Both the position numbers and the translations under genes were made by a program. The notes beneath the pieces are model-generated. The model made no database searches. It was not told the DNA's origin and saw nothing but the letters and a program-made list of their open reading frames with translations. Of a stretch of DNA of 64,000 nucleotides, positions 1 to 10,204 are shown one piece after another (positions within the stretch are counted from its first letter, which is position 1; each line of letters starts with the position of its first letter). The DNA lies in the NCBI GenBank assembly GCA_900312665.1, contig ONZQ02000002.1, positions 3,324,328 through 3,388,327 on the forward strand. The letters run 5' to 3'. This stretch comes from Cephalotrichum gorgonifer (Eukaryota > Ascomycota > Sordariomycetes > Microascales > Microascaceae).

Positions 1-3
1 TTA

Positions 4-19
4 CCCCCCCCCCCCCCCC
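4..19 (+). repeat. C16 homopolymer inside an intron
   Basis: Sixteen consecutive C bases lie in the intron just before the first visible exon of the phenol-hydroxylase-like gene. Tracts like this are prone to length error in sequencing. Confidence 0.9.
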
Positions 20-64
20 AAATCCACTGGTCTGCTGCTGCTGTCCGTTCTAACACATTTCCAG

Positions 65-1126
65 ATCGGCCAACGTGTCTGCAACAAGTTCGATGTTCAC
101 GAGCGCGTCTTCCTCGCTGGTGACGCCGTACATACCCACTCCCCTAAGGCCGGCCAGGGCATGAACATTTCCATGCAGGATGCTTACAATCTCGGCTGGA
201 AAATTGCCCTCGCCGTCAAGGGGATCGTCCCCCGCTCCGTCCTCAAGACGTACGAGTCGGAGCGCCGCCCCGTTGCGCAAGAGCTCATCGAGTTTGATCG
301 TCAGTTCAGTCGGCTCTTCTCTGGGCGCCCCGCCAAGGACGTCATGGATGAGGAAGGCATCGACCTGGACGAATTCAAGAGGGTCTTCGTCAAGGGCAAC
401 TTGTTCGCGTCTGGGCTGTCGATAAACTACGGCCGGAGCAACATCGTCGCGAAGCCCGTGGATCCGCTGCTGCGGGGAGAGGGAATCAAGGTTGTCTCGC
501 CTCCAGGGATGGAGGTTTCGGATGATAGCTTTGCCAAGAACCAGTCCCTTGCGACGGGCTTACCGATTGGAAAGCTCTTCCACAGCTACCAGGTCATTAA
601 CCAGTCTTGCGCACGGCCTTGGTACTTCCAGCAGAGACTTAAGGCCGACGGGCGCTTCCGCGTTGTTTTGTTCGCAGGGAATATCCTCGATCCTGCGCAG
701 AAGGAGCGTGTTGACGCCTGGGCGGCAACGCTGGATGCGCCGGGAAGCTTCCTTCGCAGGGCTACGCCCGAGGGCGCGAAGATTGACAGCGTTATCGAGG
801 TTTTGACGATCCACTCGAGCAAGCGTGTCGATACGGAGCTGCTGAGGGATTTCCCCGATATTCTGCACCCGTTCGACCCGACGATCGGCTGGGACTACGA
901 CAAGGTTTACGTCGACGACGAGAGCCACCACGAGGGCTTCGGGGACGCATATAGGAACTACGGTGTCGACCCTCAGAGGGGCGCCGTCATCGCGGTCCGA
1001 CCTGATCAGGTTGTTGGTTGGGTGGGTGAGCTGGAGGACTTTGATAACCTGCAGAAGTATTTCGAGGCATGTCTTGTGCTGAGAACGAGTGCGACACTTC
1101 CCATTCGTGTCAACGGGTCAGCATAG
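65..1126 (+). CDS. Phenol 2-monooxygenase-like FAD hydroxylase, 3' part
   Basis: This is the C-terminal 353 residues of an FAD-dependent aromatic-ring hydroxylase of the phenol 2-monooxygenase family, which uses NADPH and O2 to hydroxylate a phenolic ring. The exon starts after an intron end (branch TTCTAAC, acceptor TTCCAG at 61-64); earlier exons lie left of the window. Visible at once is the FAD-contacting motif LAGDAVHTHSPKAGQGMN. After about residue 180 comes the thioredoxin-like phenol-hydroxylase dimerisation domain, with FRVVLFAG near its start and a RPDQVVGWVGEL segment near the end that is usual for this family. The stop is TAG at 1124-1126. The visible intron contains a run of 16 C. 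The substrate cannot be told from the sequence; related fungal enzymes act in phenol catabolism or in secondary metabolism. Confidence 0.85.
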   Translation: MGQRVCNKFDVHERVFLAGDAVHTHSPKAGQGMNISMQDAYNLGWKIALAVKGIVPRSVLKTYESERRPVAQELIEFDRQFSRLFSGRPAKDVMDEEGIDLDEFKRVFVKGNLFASGLSINYGRSNIVAKPVDPLLRGEGIKVVSPPGMEVSDDSFAKNQSLATGLPIGKLFHSYQVINQSCARPWYFQQRLKADGRFRVVLFAGNILDPAQKERVDAWAATLDAPGSFLRRATPEGAKIDSVIEVLTIHSSKRVDTELLRDFPDILHPFDPTIGWDYDKVYVDDESHHEGFGDAYRNYGVDPQRGAVIAVRPDQVVGWVGELEDFDNLQKYFEACLVLRTSATLPIRVNGSA

Positions 1127-1430
1127 TGTTTGCGTTATGAGCAGCCACGCGTCGCCAATGATATTATCCCATTTTGCACATAGATCCGACTGTATAGCCA
1201 TTCAACCTTGCTATTATTAGGATGTAATAAATATCACATTGTGTTTTAAATAGAACATCGTAATGTGAGATTCAATTCAACTGTTCAAGTTATACCAGAA
1301 TATATCCAAGCAATATGGGTCTGGAGGAAGTGGGACATTCCAAACGTAGCCTCCCCTGCGCTGTCACCAACATCTACTCCGACGAGCCTACCTCGTAACC
1401 CTTTGCGGCGAAATAACCTCAGTGGGATAT
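1127..1430. other. Intergenic, convergent 3' ends
   Basis: This is a spacer of about 300 bp between two converging genes. It is AT-rich around 1200-1265 and probably holds both 3' UTRs. No gene is seen. Confidence 0.6.
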
Positions 1431-2375
1431 CTATACGGAATACCCCTTAATCTCAACCTCCGTCCAATCCCAAAGCTTCTTCGCAAGCACATCATCCTTC
1501 CCATCACGGCTTACCCCGCCCCCAACACCCACTGGGGAATAGTACTCCCCGCTCTGGACATCCTCTGAGAAGCAGGCCCAGAGTTGGTTCCTGGCGCCCT
1601 CCTCGACGGTGGGAAACATACCACCGCAGACCTTAAGGAATAGTTTAAATATTGCTGGGCTATCCGTAACACTCTCCGCAAGGTTGGTTTGCGTGGCACC
1701 CGGGTGGATAGCGGAGACCGTGAGCTGGGGGTGTAGTTTTGCCAGGTGACGAGCAAATAAGACGTTGGCGAGCTTGCTCTGGTTGTATCTGGCTAAGCCG
1801 TTCATATTCTCGGCTGGCGTCTTGAGGGAGTTGAAGTTGAAGCCGCCTCGGGAGACCATCATGTGCGCACCAGAGGTTAGCGTCACGACACGCACGTCTT
1901 GATTGGTGCCTGCGTCCGCGTTTCCAGAGGCTGTTGCCAGGAGGAGAGGGAGGAGGAGCTTGGTGAGGAGAGCGTGCCCCATGTGATTGACGCCGAATTG
2001 GAGTTCGTATCCTTCCCTGGTGAGGCCCGGGGGGACTGCCATGATGCCCCCATTGAGCATCAGGATGTCCAAGCGACCCTTCTCTGAAGATCGAACGGTC
2101 TCGGCGGCTGCCTTGACGGAGTCGAACGAGCTGAGGTCGAGCTCTAGGGTCTGGATGGGTGCATTAGGGACTTGTTCCCTAATATCGTCCGCTGCCTTCT
2201 GGGCCCTTTCGAGGTTGCGTGCCGCGAGCCAGATTAGCGTAGGGTTATGCCGGGCGAGTTCGAGGACTGATTGCTTCCCGAGGCCGGCGTTTCCTCCCGT
2301 GACGAGTACGACCTTGCCGTCGAGGGACGGGATGTCCTCCTGCGGATCGAACGGGACAGACTTCGCGAAAAACAT
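1431..2375 (-). CDS. Short-chain dehydrogenase/reductase (retinol-dehydrogenase-like)
   Basis: A single-exon, 314-residue NAD(P)-dependent oxidoreductase of the classical SDR family. The Rossmann cofactor motif TGGNAGLG lies near residue 27. The usual NNAG segment appears as LNGGI, as in the retinol-dehydrogenase/WW-oxidoreductase-like fungal SDRs. The catalytic Tyr and Lys are in YNQSK, and the HPGATQTNL segment after the active site is also typical of that group. No signal peptide or membrane segment is obvious. It converges with the phenol-hydroxylase-like gene and diverges from the regulator at 3077, so a joint aromatic or secondary-metabolite role is possible, but the substrate is unknown. 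Confidence 0.9.
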   Translation of the reverse strand: MFFAKSVPFDPQEDIPSLDGKVVLVTGGNAGLGKQSVLELARHNPTLIWLAARNLERAQKAADDIREQVPNAPIQTLELDLSSFDSVKAAAETVRSSEKGRLDILMLNGGIMAVPPGLTREGYELQFGVNHMGHALLTKLLLPLLLATASGNADAGTNQDVRVVTLTSGAHMMVSRGGFNFNSLKTPAENMNGLARYNQSKLANVLFARHLAKLHPQLTVSAIHPGATQTNLAESVTDSPAIFKLFLKVCGGMFPTVEEGARNQLWACFSEDVQSGEYYSPVGVGGGVSRDGKDDVLAKKLWDWTEVEIKGYSV

Positions 2376-3076
2376 CGCGGTGAGGGAATAGTAAGTTATG
2401 CAGGCTTGGGAGTTGTTTCAGGGCTAATAGAGGTTTGGATAGAGGAGCAAGAGGTAGATGGTTTGTGAGATCGCGTTCAATAAGTTTGAGATGTCAGTAA
2501 GAGTGAGGGTCGAGAAGGGATTTATATATACGGATCTAGGGTGAATTCGCAAAACTTGGACGGTGGGATAGCTCCCGCCGGATCAAAACCCTGCGACCTA
2601 GAAATGCTTTGAAACTTACCCCCCCCCCCCCAAAAAAAAAAAAAACCCCCCAAGGGTAGCGATTCTACTGATAACCTACGATATTGTATATATTGACGGC
2701 TACTTTCGTCACAAAGTCCGATGGGCTCCGGGGTTGCCTATCGGACAGACATTGTTTGCCTATTCGAGTTAGTCTACGTCTAAACTCCTAAACTCCGAGT
2801 TATATGTCCCTTCGCTAACCCCGACGTTTTGCAGGGGCTGGCTGTGTCACCTCGAAATTATGGCCCCCAGCTCGTCTGCATTTATAATCCCGTTCGCACT
2901 ATTCCTAAATAGGAATACAATATCATCCTTCGCATCATTAAGATCCGAGTAGGCTCTCGTCACCACTACACTGTTTTAGGATAATAATCTCGCTCATCAA
3001 ATTCCGGAAAACGTTCCCCCAACAATTCCTAAACCGCCATCTTGGATGCCACGGTGAAATCGCGTCAAGTACGGAA
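2376..3076. other. Divergent promoter region with C/A homopolymers
   Basis: Shared upstream region of the SDR (leftward) and the Fungal_trans_2-like regulator (rightward). It contains a C13-A14-C6 block at 2619-2651. No operator was recognised. Confidence 0.6.
2619..2651 (+). repeat. C13-A14-C6 homopolymer block
   Basis: Thirteen C, fourteen A and six C in succession, in the promoter region between two divergent genes. Exact lengths may be unreliable. Confidence 0.85.
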
Positions 3077-4665
3077 ATGCCACCCCACTCTGATCCGGGT
3101 TCTCAAGGGTCTGCTTCGGACCCGTTCATTGTCAGCACCACGCCGGGCAAGCCGGACCCGGCGACGCGAAAGTTCATCCGCAGCCATGTCATGCGAGGAA
3201 AGAACCTCGGGAAACTGAGGCCTCGCAAGGGCCATGGAAAACAGCGCCGCAACGAGAAGTCCGTGCCAGCACGGGCTGAGGAAGCAGCAGGGGCAGCACC
3301 CGATCATGGGGCGGCGGTCTTCGTCCCCGCAGCTCCACGGCGCATCGCGTCCGAGCTCAGTGCTTACAGATATGTCGTGGATATCAAGCCCTACATGTTT
3401 AATCTTATATATCGAGGTAAGCTACCTGGTTCAATTTCTGTTGTAGTCCAGGACCTAACATTCAAACCAGCCCTCACTCTCATCAAGCCATCAACATTTA
3501 CCCTGGAGAAGATCACTGACGGCGATCTCATTCGATCCTCGGGGTTCTGCTTCCAGGATTTACCTGACGATGCTGCCCTGATTCACTCAGTCGTCTTCGC
3601 TGCCCAGTCCTTCTACGATATGGCAGCTGGGACTTCGCGTAGTGATATCGCAGGTTTCCACTTTGGAAGGACGGTGCATTACCTTCAACGAAATCTAAAC
3701 AGTAGTAGTGAAGTCACGAAGGACTATACCCTTTCCGTGGTCATACTATTAGCAACAGCTGCATGCCTAGATGGCGACTTCGAGACGGCGACTAAGCACA
3801 GGGATGGGCTCTACAAAGTGATCGACCTGCGTGGGGGGCTGGATACGATCGCTCCGGGGGGGTTGTTGGAGCAAAAGATCCAAACGTACGTACGTCCAAA
3901 GACCGCGTCGGGTCGTGAGTTGCTACATTCTTGCTTGCTGACCTAGCTCCGGTGAGTAGGCTTGACTTAGGACTTGCGATCGGGATCGGAAGCGAACCAC
4001 GGTTTATTCGAGATGGCGGAGATATTTCGTGGAGCCCGCACATCGCTCGCGGTAGATCGGCGAGAAAATTCCCCGAGTTCAATTTCAACGAACTACACGA
4101 TCGGCCCGACCCAATGCTGCTGGGCGTATGGGCTGATTTACGAGAGCTGTCCGCGGCCGCGAATAGGGCCACGTACACCGACGTCAAGATCCCGGTCCAG
4201 TACTTCTCCGACCTCAGCACGTCAGTTCCGTATAGGCTGATCCGCCTAGACGGCTATGAGCCGACATCCCTAAATGAGATGCTCCGGCTTGCCATGACGG
4301 CCTACATGAAGTATCTCGTCGTCAAAACTCCCTTATTTGGTGGAGATAAGCGAACCTACCTAGCGAGTAGGTTGAAAACGGCGCTGATTGCCCAGGCGGG
4401 ATATGTCGAGCATTCTCGTACTCTTCTCTGGGCTCTTTTCATTGCCAAGGCGTCTATGTTCCCGGGCTTTCTGGATGAGTGGCTGAAGGACCTCCTAGTG
4501 AAAACTGTCTCGTCGCTTGGCTTGGGCTCTTGGACTGATGTTAGGTTGATTCTGAAGGAGTTCTTGTGGGTTGACGTTCTGATGGACGAGGATGGAGCGG
4601 ATTGGTTCCGGATGTGGTGTGCACCCGGCCAAGATGAGGATATTGACAATATATGTGTGATTTAG
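3077..4665 (+). CDS. Fungal_trans_2-type regulator-like protein
   Basis: Predicted as exons 3077-3885 and 3960-4665, about 504 residues. The donor is GTACGT at 3886, with branch GCTGAC and acceptor GAGTAG; this join keeps phase and links the two open halves. The N-terminus carries PDPATRKFIRSHVMRGKN followed by basic residues, the opening of a large Pezizomycotina family usually annotated as fungal-specific transcription factor (PF11951) or 'tachykinin-like' proteins. No Zn2Cys6 cluster is present. The middle (FCFQDLPDDAALIHSVVF) and the GDISWSP segment also fit that family. A second intron at 3417-3446 is possible: GTAAGC...TTGTAG, phase-compatible, but only 30 nt, which is unusually short. 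Without it the frame simply reads through. Function beyond a probable regulatory role is unknown. Confidence 0.7.
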
Positions 4666-5374
4666 CATTTTTTCGGCCTGTGGTATAGTGGTCGATTTCG
4701 CGCGCATTTTTCGAGACTTCATTCCATCTCGTTGCACAGTAAATCGTTCAGGTTCGAAGGGCATCAGCTAGCCAGCCAAACTGCCAAGAAAAATCAGGCA
4801 CCAGCCCCCTGTACTTGGACAGGTATTACGATACGATTACTACTAGTTAGTTTGTGGTTGGTAGACCGTTTGTCTTCACGGACCTTTTAGGCGAGCCTGC
4901 AGGAAATTGGCTGCGATTTCTCAACGCGGATTGGGAGGGAAAGCTTTCGAGCCCACTTGGGCTAGCTAGCGCCCAACGCTGCAGATGGAGAACGGATTAT
5001 TCGCGTATGGGGATCGACGTGGCTGGAGAGGATCGTCTCGCGTCCCCTACTTCCGCCCAATAGAAGGTGGGGCATTTCCGGTGTTCATGTGACTCTGATT
5101 CATATGGCTGGCTGAACAGAGTTGTGGCGGCCCGAACGGGGTTTTGTTGGACGAAACCTGCAGCTCCGCATCACGAAAAGCACAGCTGCGTGACCGAATC
5201 TGGGGTGTCGTGACAGTCGGGACGCGGTGATACAAGAGGAGGTTGGGGGACTATTCTCTATAAAGCTAACGGGGGTGCCTCCCCAATTGAATTGATTCAT
5301 TTCCACTTGCTCTCGTCCGTGAAGAAACTCCATCTCGTGCTAGCAAGTCCGTCGAACCAGGACTATCGAGAACA
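4666..5374. other. Intergenic upstream of the P450
   Basis: About 700 bp between the regulator-like gene and the P450. A weak tRNA-box resemblance at 4681-4760 was examined and rejected. No gene is seen. Confidence 0.6.
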
Positions 5375-6763
5375 ATGCCGACTCCTATCCCGCAGCCCCC
5401 CGGGCTACCCGTCGTAGGGAACATTTTCGACATCGACCCGAACAATACCTGGGCGTCTCTCAAGAAGCTCGCGGAGAAATACGGCGAGATCTTCCAGATC
5501 AACGTCCTAGGACACCGTATCGTCTTCGTGGCCGGCGTCGCCCTTGCCGGGGAACTCTGCGACGAGACACGCTTCCGCAAATATGTCGGCGGTCCGATTG
5601 TGGAGATCCGTGCCGCTGTTCATGACTCCCTCTTCACCGCGTACGACCACGAGGAGTCCTGGGGTATCGCCCACCGTATTATCGCGCCCCAACTCTCGAC
5701 CAGTTCTATCGCCCAGCGATTCGGCGACATTCGCGATACTGCGACGGAGCTGATCCAAGGGTGGAAGACCACCGGCGGCGGCAATCACACCTTGGAGCTC
5801 CTGGAGCAGCTCAACAGGCTGAATCTGGAGGCGACCACACTCGCGCTGTTCGGCAAGAAGCTCAATGGCCTTACGGGGCCGATACACCCCATGGTGCAGG
5901 CCATGGAAGACTCTACCTCGGAGGCCATGAAGCGGCCGAATAGGCCCGCGATCTTGAACAAGCTTGTGCACGGGGGAAAGTTCAAGAAGTCGATCCGCAC
6001 GATGAGGGAGTACGCAGACGAGATTGTTGAGCACCGCAAGGCGAACCCGGGCGACGACGCGCGCAACGATGTCCTTTCGGCTCTCCTGCATGGGAAGGAT
6101 CCCCAGACGGGGAAAGGGTTCACGGAGTCGCAGGTCATAGACGAGATTGTCACGATGCCGATCGGGAGCAGCACGGCGCCGTGTCTTATCACCACGGCGA
6201 TATACTTCCTGCTCAAGAACCCGGCGGCCCTTGAAAAGGCGCGTGCGGAGGTTGACAGAGTGCTGGGTCAGGGAGGGGAATTCACGTACGGTCACGTCGC
6301 GCAGCTGAACTACATCGACGCAATCGTCAAGGAGTCACTGCGCCTCGCTTTCCCAGCGCCGGGCTTCAACATCGAGCCCATCCCGAAGCCTGGTGACGAG
6401 AGTCCCGTCCCGCTTGGTGGTGGGAAGTACGAGGTCGCACATAACCAGGCCATGATCATTGTGCTCGCGGGGGTGAATCGCGACCCGGCTGTTTTCGAAG
6501 ACCCGCTCGAGTTCCGTCCGGAGCGGATGCTCGGGGAGGCTTTCGACAATTTGCCACTTGGCGCGAAGCGGTGGTACGGAAACGGGAAGAGGGAGTGTAT
6601 CGGGAAGCACTACGCCTGGCTGTGGAACATGGTTGTGTTGGCGAAGCTGGTCCTGGAGGTGGACTTTGATATGAAGGACCCGGCGTATAAGCTTGAGAAG
6701 GACGGATGGTTTAATGTGAGGCCTATCGACTTCCTCGTTAAGGTGAAGCCGAGGGTTATCTGA
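5375..6763 (+). CDS. CYP505-like cytochrome P450, heme domain only
   Basis: A single-exon, 462-residue P450. Its closest resemblance in my judgement is the heme half of the fungal self-sufficient CYP505/P450foxy fusions: start PIPQPPGLPVVGNI, then CDETRFRKYV, no N-terminal membrane anchor. The ExxR motif is E320-S-L-R323, FRPERM follows, and the heme-ligand loop is WYGNGKRECIG with Cys408. The gene stops straight after the heme domain, so the fused FMN/FAD reductase of CYP505 is absent and an outside electron donor would be needed. The I-helix oxygen-activation motif, normally (A/G)Gx(D/E)T(T/S), reads I-G-S-S-T-A-P-C at residues 263-270: both the acidic residue and the following Thr are lost. 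That suggests non-standard chemistry or reduced monooxygenase activity. The substrate is unknown. Confidence 0.88.
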   Translation: MPTPIPQPPGLPVVGNIFDIDPNNTWASLKKLAEKYGEIFQINVLGHRIVFVAGVALAGELCDETRFRKYVGGPIVEIRAAVHDSLFTAYDHEESWGIAHRIIAPQLSTSSIAQRFGDIRDTATELIQGWKTTGGGNHTLELLEQLNRLNLEATTLALFGKKLNGLTGPIHPMVQAMEDSTSEAMKRPNRPAILNKLVHGGKFKKSIRTMREYADEIVEHRKANPGDDARNDVLSALLHGKDPQTGKGFTESQVIDEIVTMPIGSSTAPCLITTAIYFLLKNPAALEKARAEVDRVLGQGGEFTYGHVAQLNYIDAIVKESLRLAFPAPGFNIEPIPKPGDESPVPLGGGKYEVAHNQAMIIVLAGVNRDPAVFEDPLEFRPERMLGEAFDNLPLGAKRWYGNGKRECIGKHYAWLWNMVVLAKLVLEVDFDMKDPAYKLEKDGWFNVRPIDFLVKVKPRVI

Positions 6764-7123
6764 TTCTGCGATGGATTGGGTCGGGTGAGAGGAGAGGAAC
6801 ACAGTGTGTATGTAGGCCCTAGCTAGCTATTCGCCAAGGTAGAGGATAGGCTAATCGTTCAACAAGGTCTTGATGCTGTGATCCATATTTTATAGGCTTT
6901 CAGGCGAAACTTATGTTCATAGGGCCTAGACCCCATCATCAACCACGAATATATGGGACTAAGGCATCACGACTGGCACATATACACAAAGTGACGATAG
7001 TCAATGCTGTTGGGTGCTTTTGACCTAGTCTATCGGACGCTAGCATATCTTGTCAAACTGCCGGTTTACCCACCACCTGAAGCTCCATTAGTCCATCTGC
7101 ATTCATCTAAGCAAAGTGCTAGC
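6764..7123. other. Intergenic, convergent 3' ends
   Basis: About 360 bp between the converging P450 and permease genes, probably 3' UTRs. Nothing else is seen. Confidence 0.6.
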
Positions 7124-9294
7124 TTACCTAGAAGGTTTGGGCACATGAGTGCTCTCATGTAGCTCGATGGTTTCTAGCCCTGTTCTTAAATCTGCTGTTT
7201 TCGACCGGATGAAGGAGGGCCGTTTGGTGAGCTTGTACATGATGTATACTACGGGGAAGAGGCCAATTGTAAAGTATCTAAGACGTGTCAGCAGAAGTAT
7301 TTTAAAACAGGACGTAGTACGAACGAGAACAAGAAGGTAGGTAGGTCCCAGTGGCCCTTTAGAAATACTGCCAAAATAATCAGTACGATGCCGAGGTGCC
7401 CTTACTTATAGGAGTACTTACCGTCGAACCCCGATACGAATGCCATTAACACAGTCCAGAATATGCCGTAATATGCGGAGTATCTGTAATGTGTTAGCTT
7501 GAACGCCGGAACTTTCATAGACGGACGAGCTCCATACGGCTGGAGATATCCCATGTACGGGAAGTTCTCTCGAGGCACGCCTTGGGTCATGTAGGCTTTT
7601 CTGAATCTGAGGTAAACAACGCAGCAGGCCGCAGAGTTTATGAGCTGTCCAGATGTGACCTGGAAATAAGAATTTTAGTTGCTGACCCCGGATATGGCGC
7701 AGCCTTGCTCACTCACCAGTGATATGAGCCACGAGAACACAACTGACGCCCCGCTGCCAACCTGTAAGAAGGCAACGCAAGAGATGACAAGAACAGCCAC
7801 AGTCGGGTAAATCGGGACGCCCTTCTCCGTGGTCCGCGCAAAAATTCTAGGAACCTTCCCGGCCAGCGCGAGACCGTACAGCGTCCTCGTCGCGCAAAAG
7901 AAGTATCCGTTCCCCGCCGAGAACGCGGAGGTGAACAGTAATGCGTTCACTATATGCGGCAGTACGGGGATTCCGAACGACCGCATCGACACAACATATG
8001 GGCTTGCCGCTGCATTAGCCCCATTCTGGCCGTAGGCCTCCGCGAGCTCTTTTGAGTTCGGGGGCACGACGATCCCGACCGTCAGGGCGCTAACTACAAA
8101 GATCAGGCCGAGGCGCCAGAAGACGGCCTTGAAGGCCCGTGGCATGACGCGCCGCGGAAATTCGACCTCACCGGCGGTCATGGAGACGTACTCAGGTCCC
8201 GTTATGGTGACGGAGGCGAGGCTGAGGGCTTTGAGGAAGCCGAGGAAGACGCCCTTGGGGCCGGGGACGTGGTACTCGAGGAAGGGTGCAGGTTTATACC
8301 AATTCCTAGGTTCCGAAGTTAGTCATGATCCAGGTCTGGGTCGTTTGATAGGCTGTCGGGACTAGGTTCTTACTCAAAGCCGTAGGCGTGCCGTGTCGGA
8401 TTGCCGCCTGACATTGTGACTATGGTGTAGAAGGTGAGTCCGAGGAAGAGGATGATTTTGCCCATCGCGAGCCAGAACTCGGTGGTCCCGAAATACTTCA
8501 CGCCGAAAACATTTGCAAGGCTGCTCATAGCAGAGACTGTCAGCAGATGGGAGGTTCGCATACATAGAAGGGCAGGGAGAAGAAAATGGAAGTGGTAGAA
8601 GGACGAGGCCGACTGGCCCAGAACACTTACCTCAGGACGATCATAAGAACGACGATCACGGCAGCGATGGGAATAGAGTCGGTCCAGAACTGGATGATAA
8701 TGTTGCAGGACACTATCTCGAATGGGACGAGGAACGCCTCGAGGAGGAAGAAGTTGAGACCAACGGCCGCCTCGAAGGCGTCGTCAACGTAGCGGCCAGC
8801 GAATGTGATGAACGGGGAGGAGATGGGCAAGTAGGACACCATCTCGCTTATGCCTATCGCTCAAGCAAGGCAGTCAGGTTTCACGTCGCTCAAGATGTTA
8901 TGGGTCTCCAGGTCAGAGCGCACAGTTCGTGAGTGCCAGCACAACGGTGCACCTGTCACGGTGTTCGGTTAGGAGATCGGGTCGGCAGTAGAGTTGGAAG
9001 AATCGTCGACACGAGGGGATCTTACCAGAAGATGAAGGCGATAAGGAGGCTCGCGGGCCCGCTTACTATCAGGGTCTTGCCTATGCCGACGAAGGTCAGC
9101 GTGCCGATGACGCCGCCGATGCCGAGCAGCTGCACGTGCCGCGCCTTGAGCATGCGCTCTGTGTGGTCCTTGGGTTGCTTCTGCACCGGCGGCGACGCCG
9201 TGCCGTCAATAGTTATAGGGGTCTCCATGCCAGAGGCAGGACTATCTCCGATGAGGCCCATGGTCGATGAGGCTGGAGGTGCTTCGTTTTTCAC
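7124..9294 (-). CDS. Amino acid permease (YAT/APC family), seven exons
   Basis: Proton-coupled amino acid transporter of the plasma membrane, about 557 residues with roughly 12 hydrophobic segments. Predicted exons in transcription order: 9294-9026, 8952-8924, 8859-8631, 8523-8374 (start could be 8520), 8305-7717, 7659-7406, 7277-7124. The family signature ARHVQLLGIGGVIGT closes the cytosolic N-terminus in exon 1. The joins rebuild conserved segments: the SEMVSYLP stretch, NVFGVKYFG, and VSMTAGEVEFPRRVMPRAF. Exon 2 is a 29-nt micro-exon; its phase fits both neighbours and is needed to complete helix 2. The last intron uses the second of two GTAAG donors (7405), because only that one keeps the frame into YFTIGLFPVVY. 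The specific substrate cannot be inferred. Confidence 0.85.
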
Positions 9295-10204
9295 TTGGTG
9301 TATTCGGAGTGAATGTCGCCAGGTCCCTGGTTGGTCCCGCCGCCTCAGTTTCCTCAGCTCTCTCCGTTATATATCATGTGAGCCGTCCAAGTTTCTTGAA
9401 GTTCATATGGCGACTGCGGGGGGGGGGGGGGGGGTCACGGCTACTTGTCTGCACAGCATGTCTCGAAAATCGGACCGAATTTTCCCCAATTTGTGCGAGG
9501 TCCTGAAAACCCAGTCTAGGACTGTTGTGGCTCTGGCACAACACACTACGAAGTAGCGTGTTTATCAGTGGAGAAATCTAGGAAATCGGACTTCCGAATC
9601 GCTGATTACGACACGCTAGACCCAGTTGGGAGTCAAGGAAAAGAAGGGGAGGCCCACATTTACACTGGATATTGAGGGTGTCTCAAACCTTGATTATGAT
9701 TGTCGAATCTGGGGTCAACCTCCCAGCGGACACCCGACCATCTGCCACGCACTAATGTAGGCTGCAATTAAGGTTGAAACCAGTTTCTCTATTATAAACA
9801 TTTCCTGGGTTATCTTATATCCACAATACCACCCAGGGCGTGACGACATGGAATGTACCCAGATCGATCAGATTATAGAGTGTCCATACGCCGCTATTTG
9901 GCCCCTTTAAATACAATTGATAGAGTTATTTACTACGGCCGTGGTATTGGCTGGGCCAACCCACAACATTCTTTCAGAAGGGGGCGAATTCGACGGCTGT
10001 CCTCGTAAACGAGTGCAGATCAAGCGTTTTCCACCCTCACTGCTACAGCCAATCCTCCCCTCGGCATCATCTCCTCGAGCGAGGTGTACGGGTTTAGCTC
10101 TCGCTAGGTATTCATGATCTGGCACCCAAAAACATTCAAAAACTGACGAATTCCACGCCATACTACACCCATCCATCCACCCGTCCCCCAAGCTCCTGCC
10201 TTCC
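9295..10204. other. Intergenic with a G17 tract
   Basis: Upstream region of the permease and downstream region of the large ATPase gene. It holds a run of 17 G at 9418-9434. The open frames here have no recognisable family features. Confidence 0.6.
9418..9434 (+). repeat. G17 homopolymer
   Basis: Seventeen consecutive G bases about 125 bp upstream of the permease start codon. Such a tract can affect promoter structure and is difficult to sequence. Confidence 0.9.

Noticed and set aside
3417..3446. 30-nt intron in the Fungal_trans_2-like gene
   Set aside because: Signals and phase fit, but the length is below the usual fungal minimum and the frame reads through, so it is left as an alternative only.
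4681..4760. tRNA-like boxes: TGGTATAGTGG and, 60 bp later, GGTTCGAAGG
   Set aside because: The flanks do not form an acceptor stem, the T-stem does not pair, and the box spacing would require an intron in an unfoldable arm.
5507..6295. 262-codon minus-strand frame opposite the P450
   Set aside because: Antisense shadow of a high-GC coding exon with no independent motifs.
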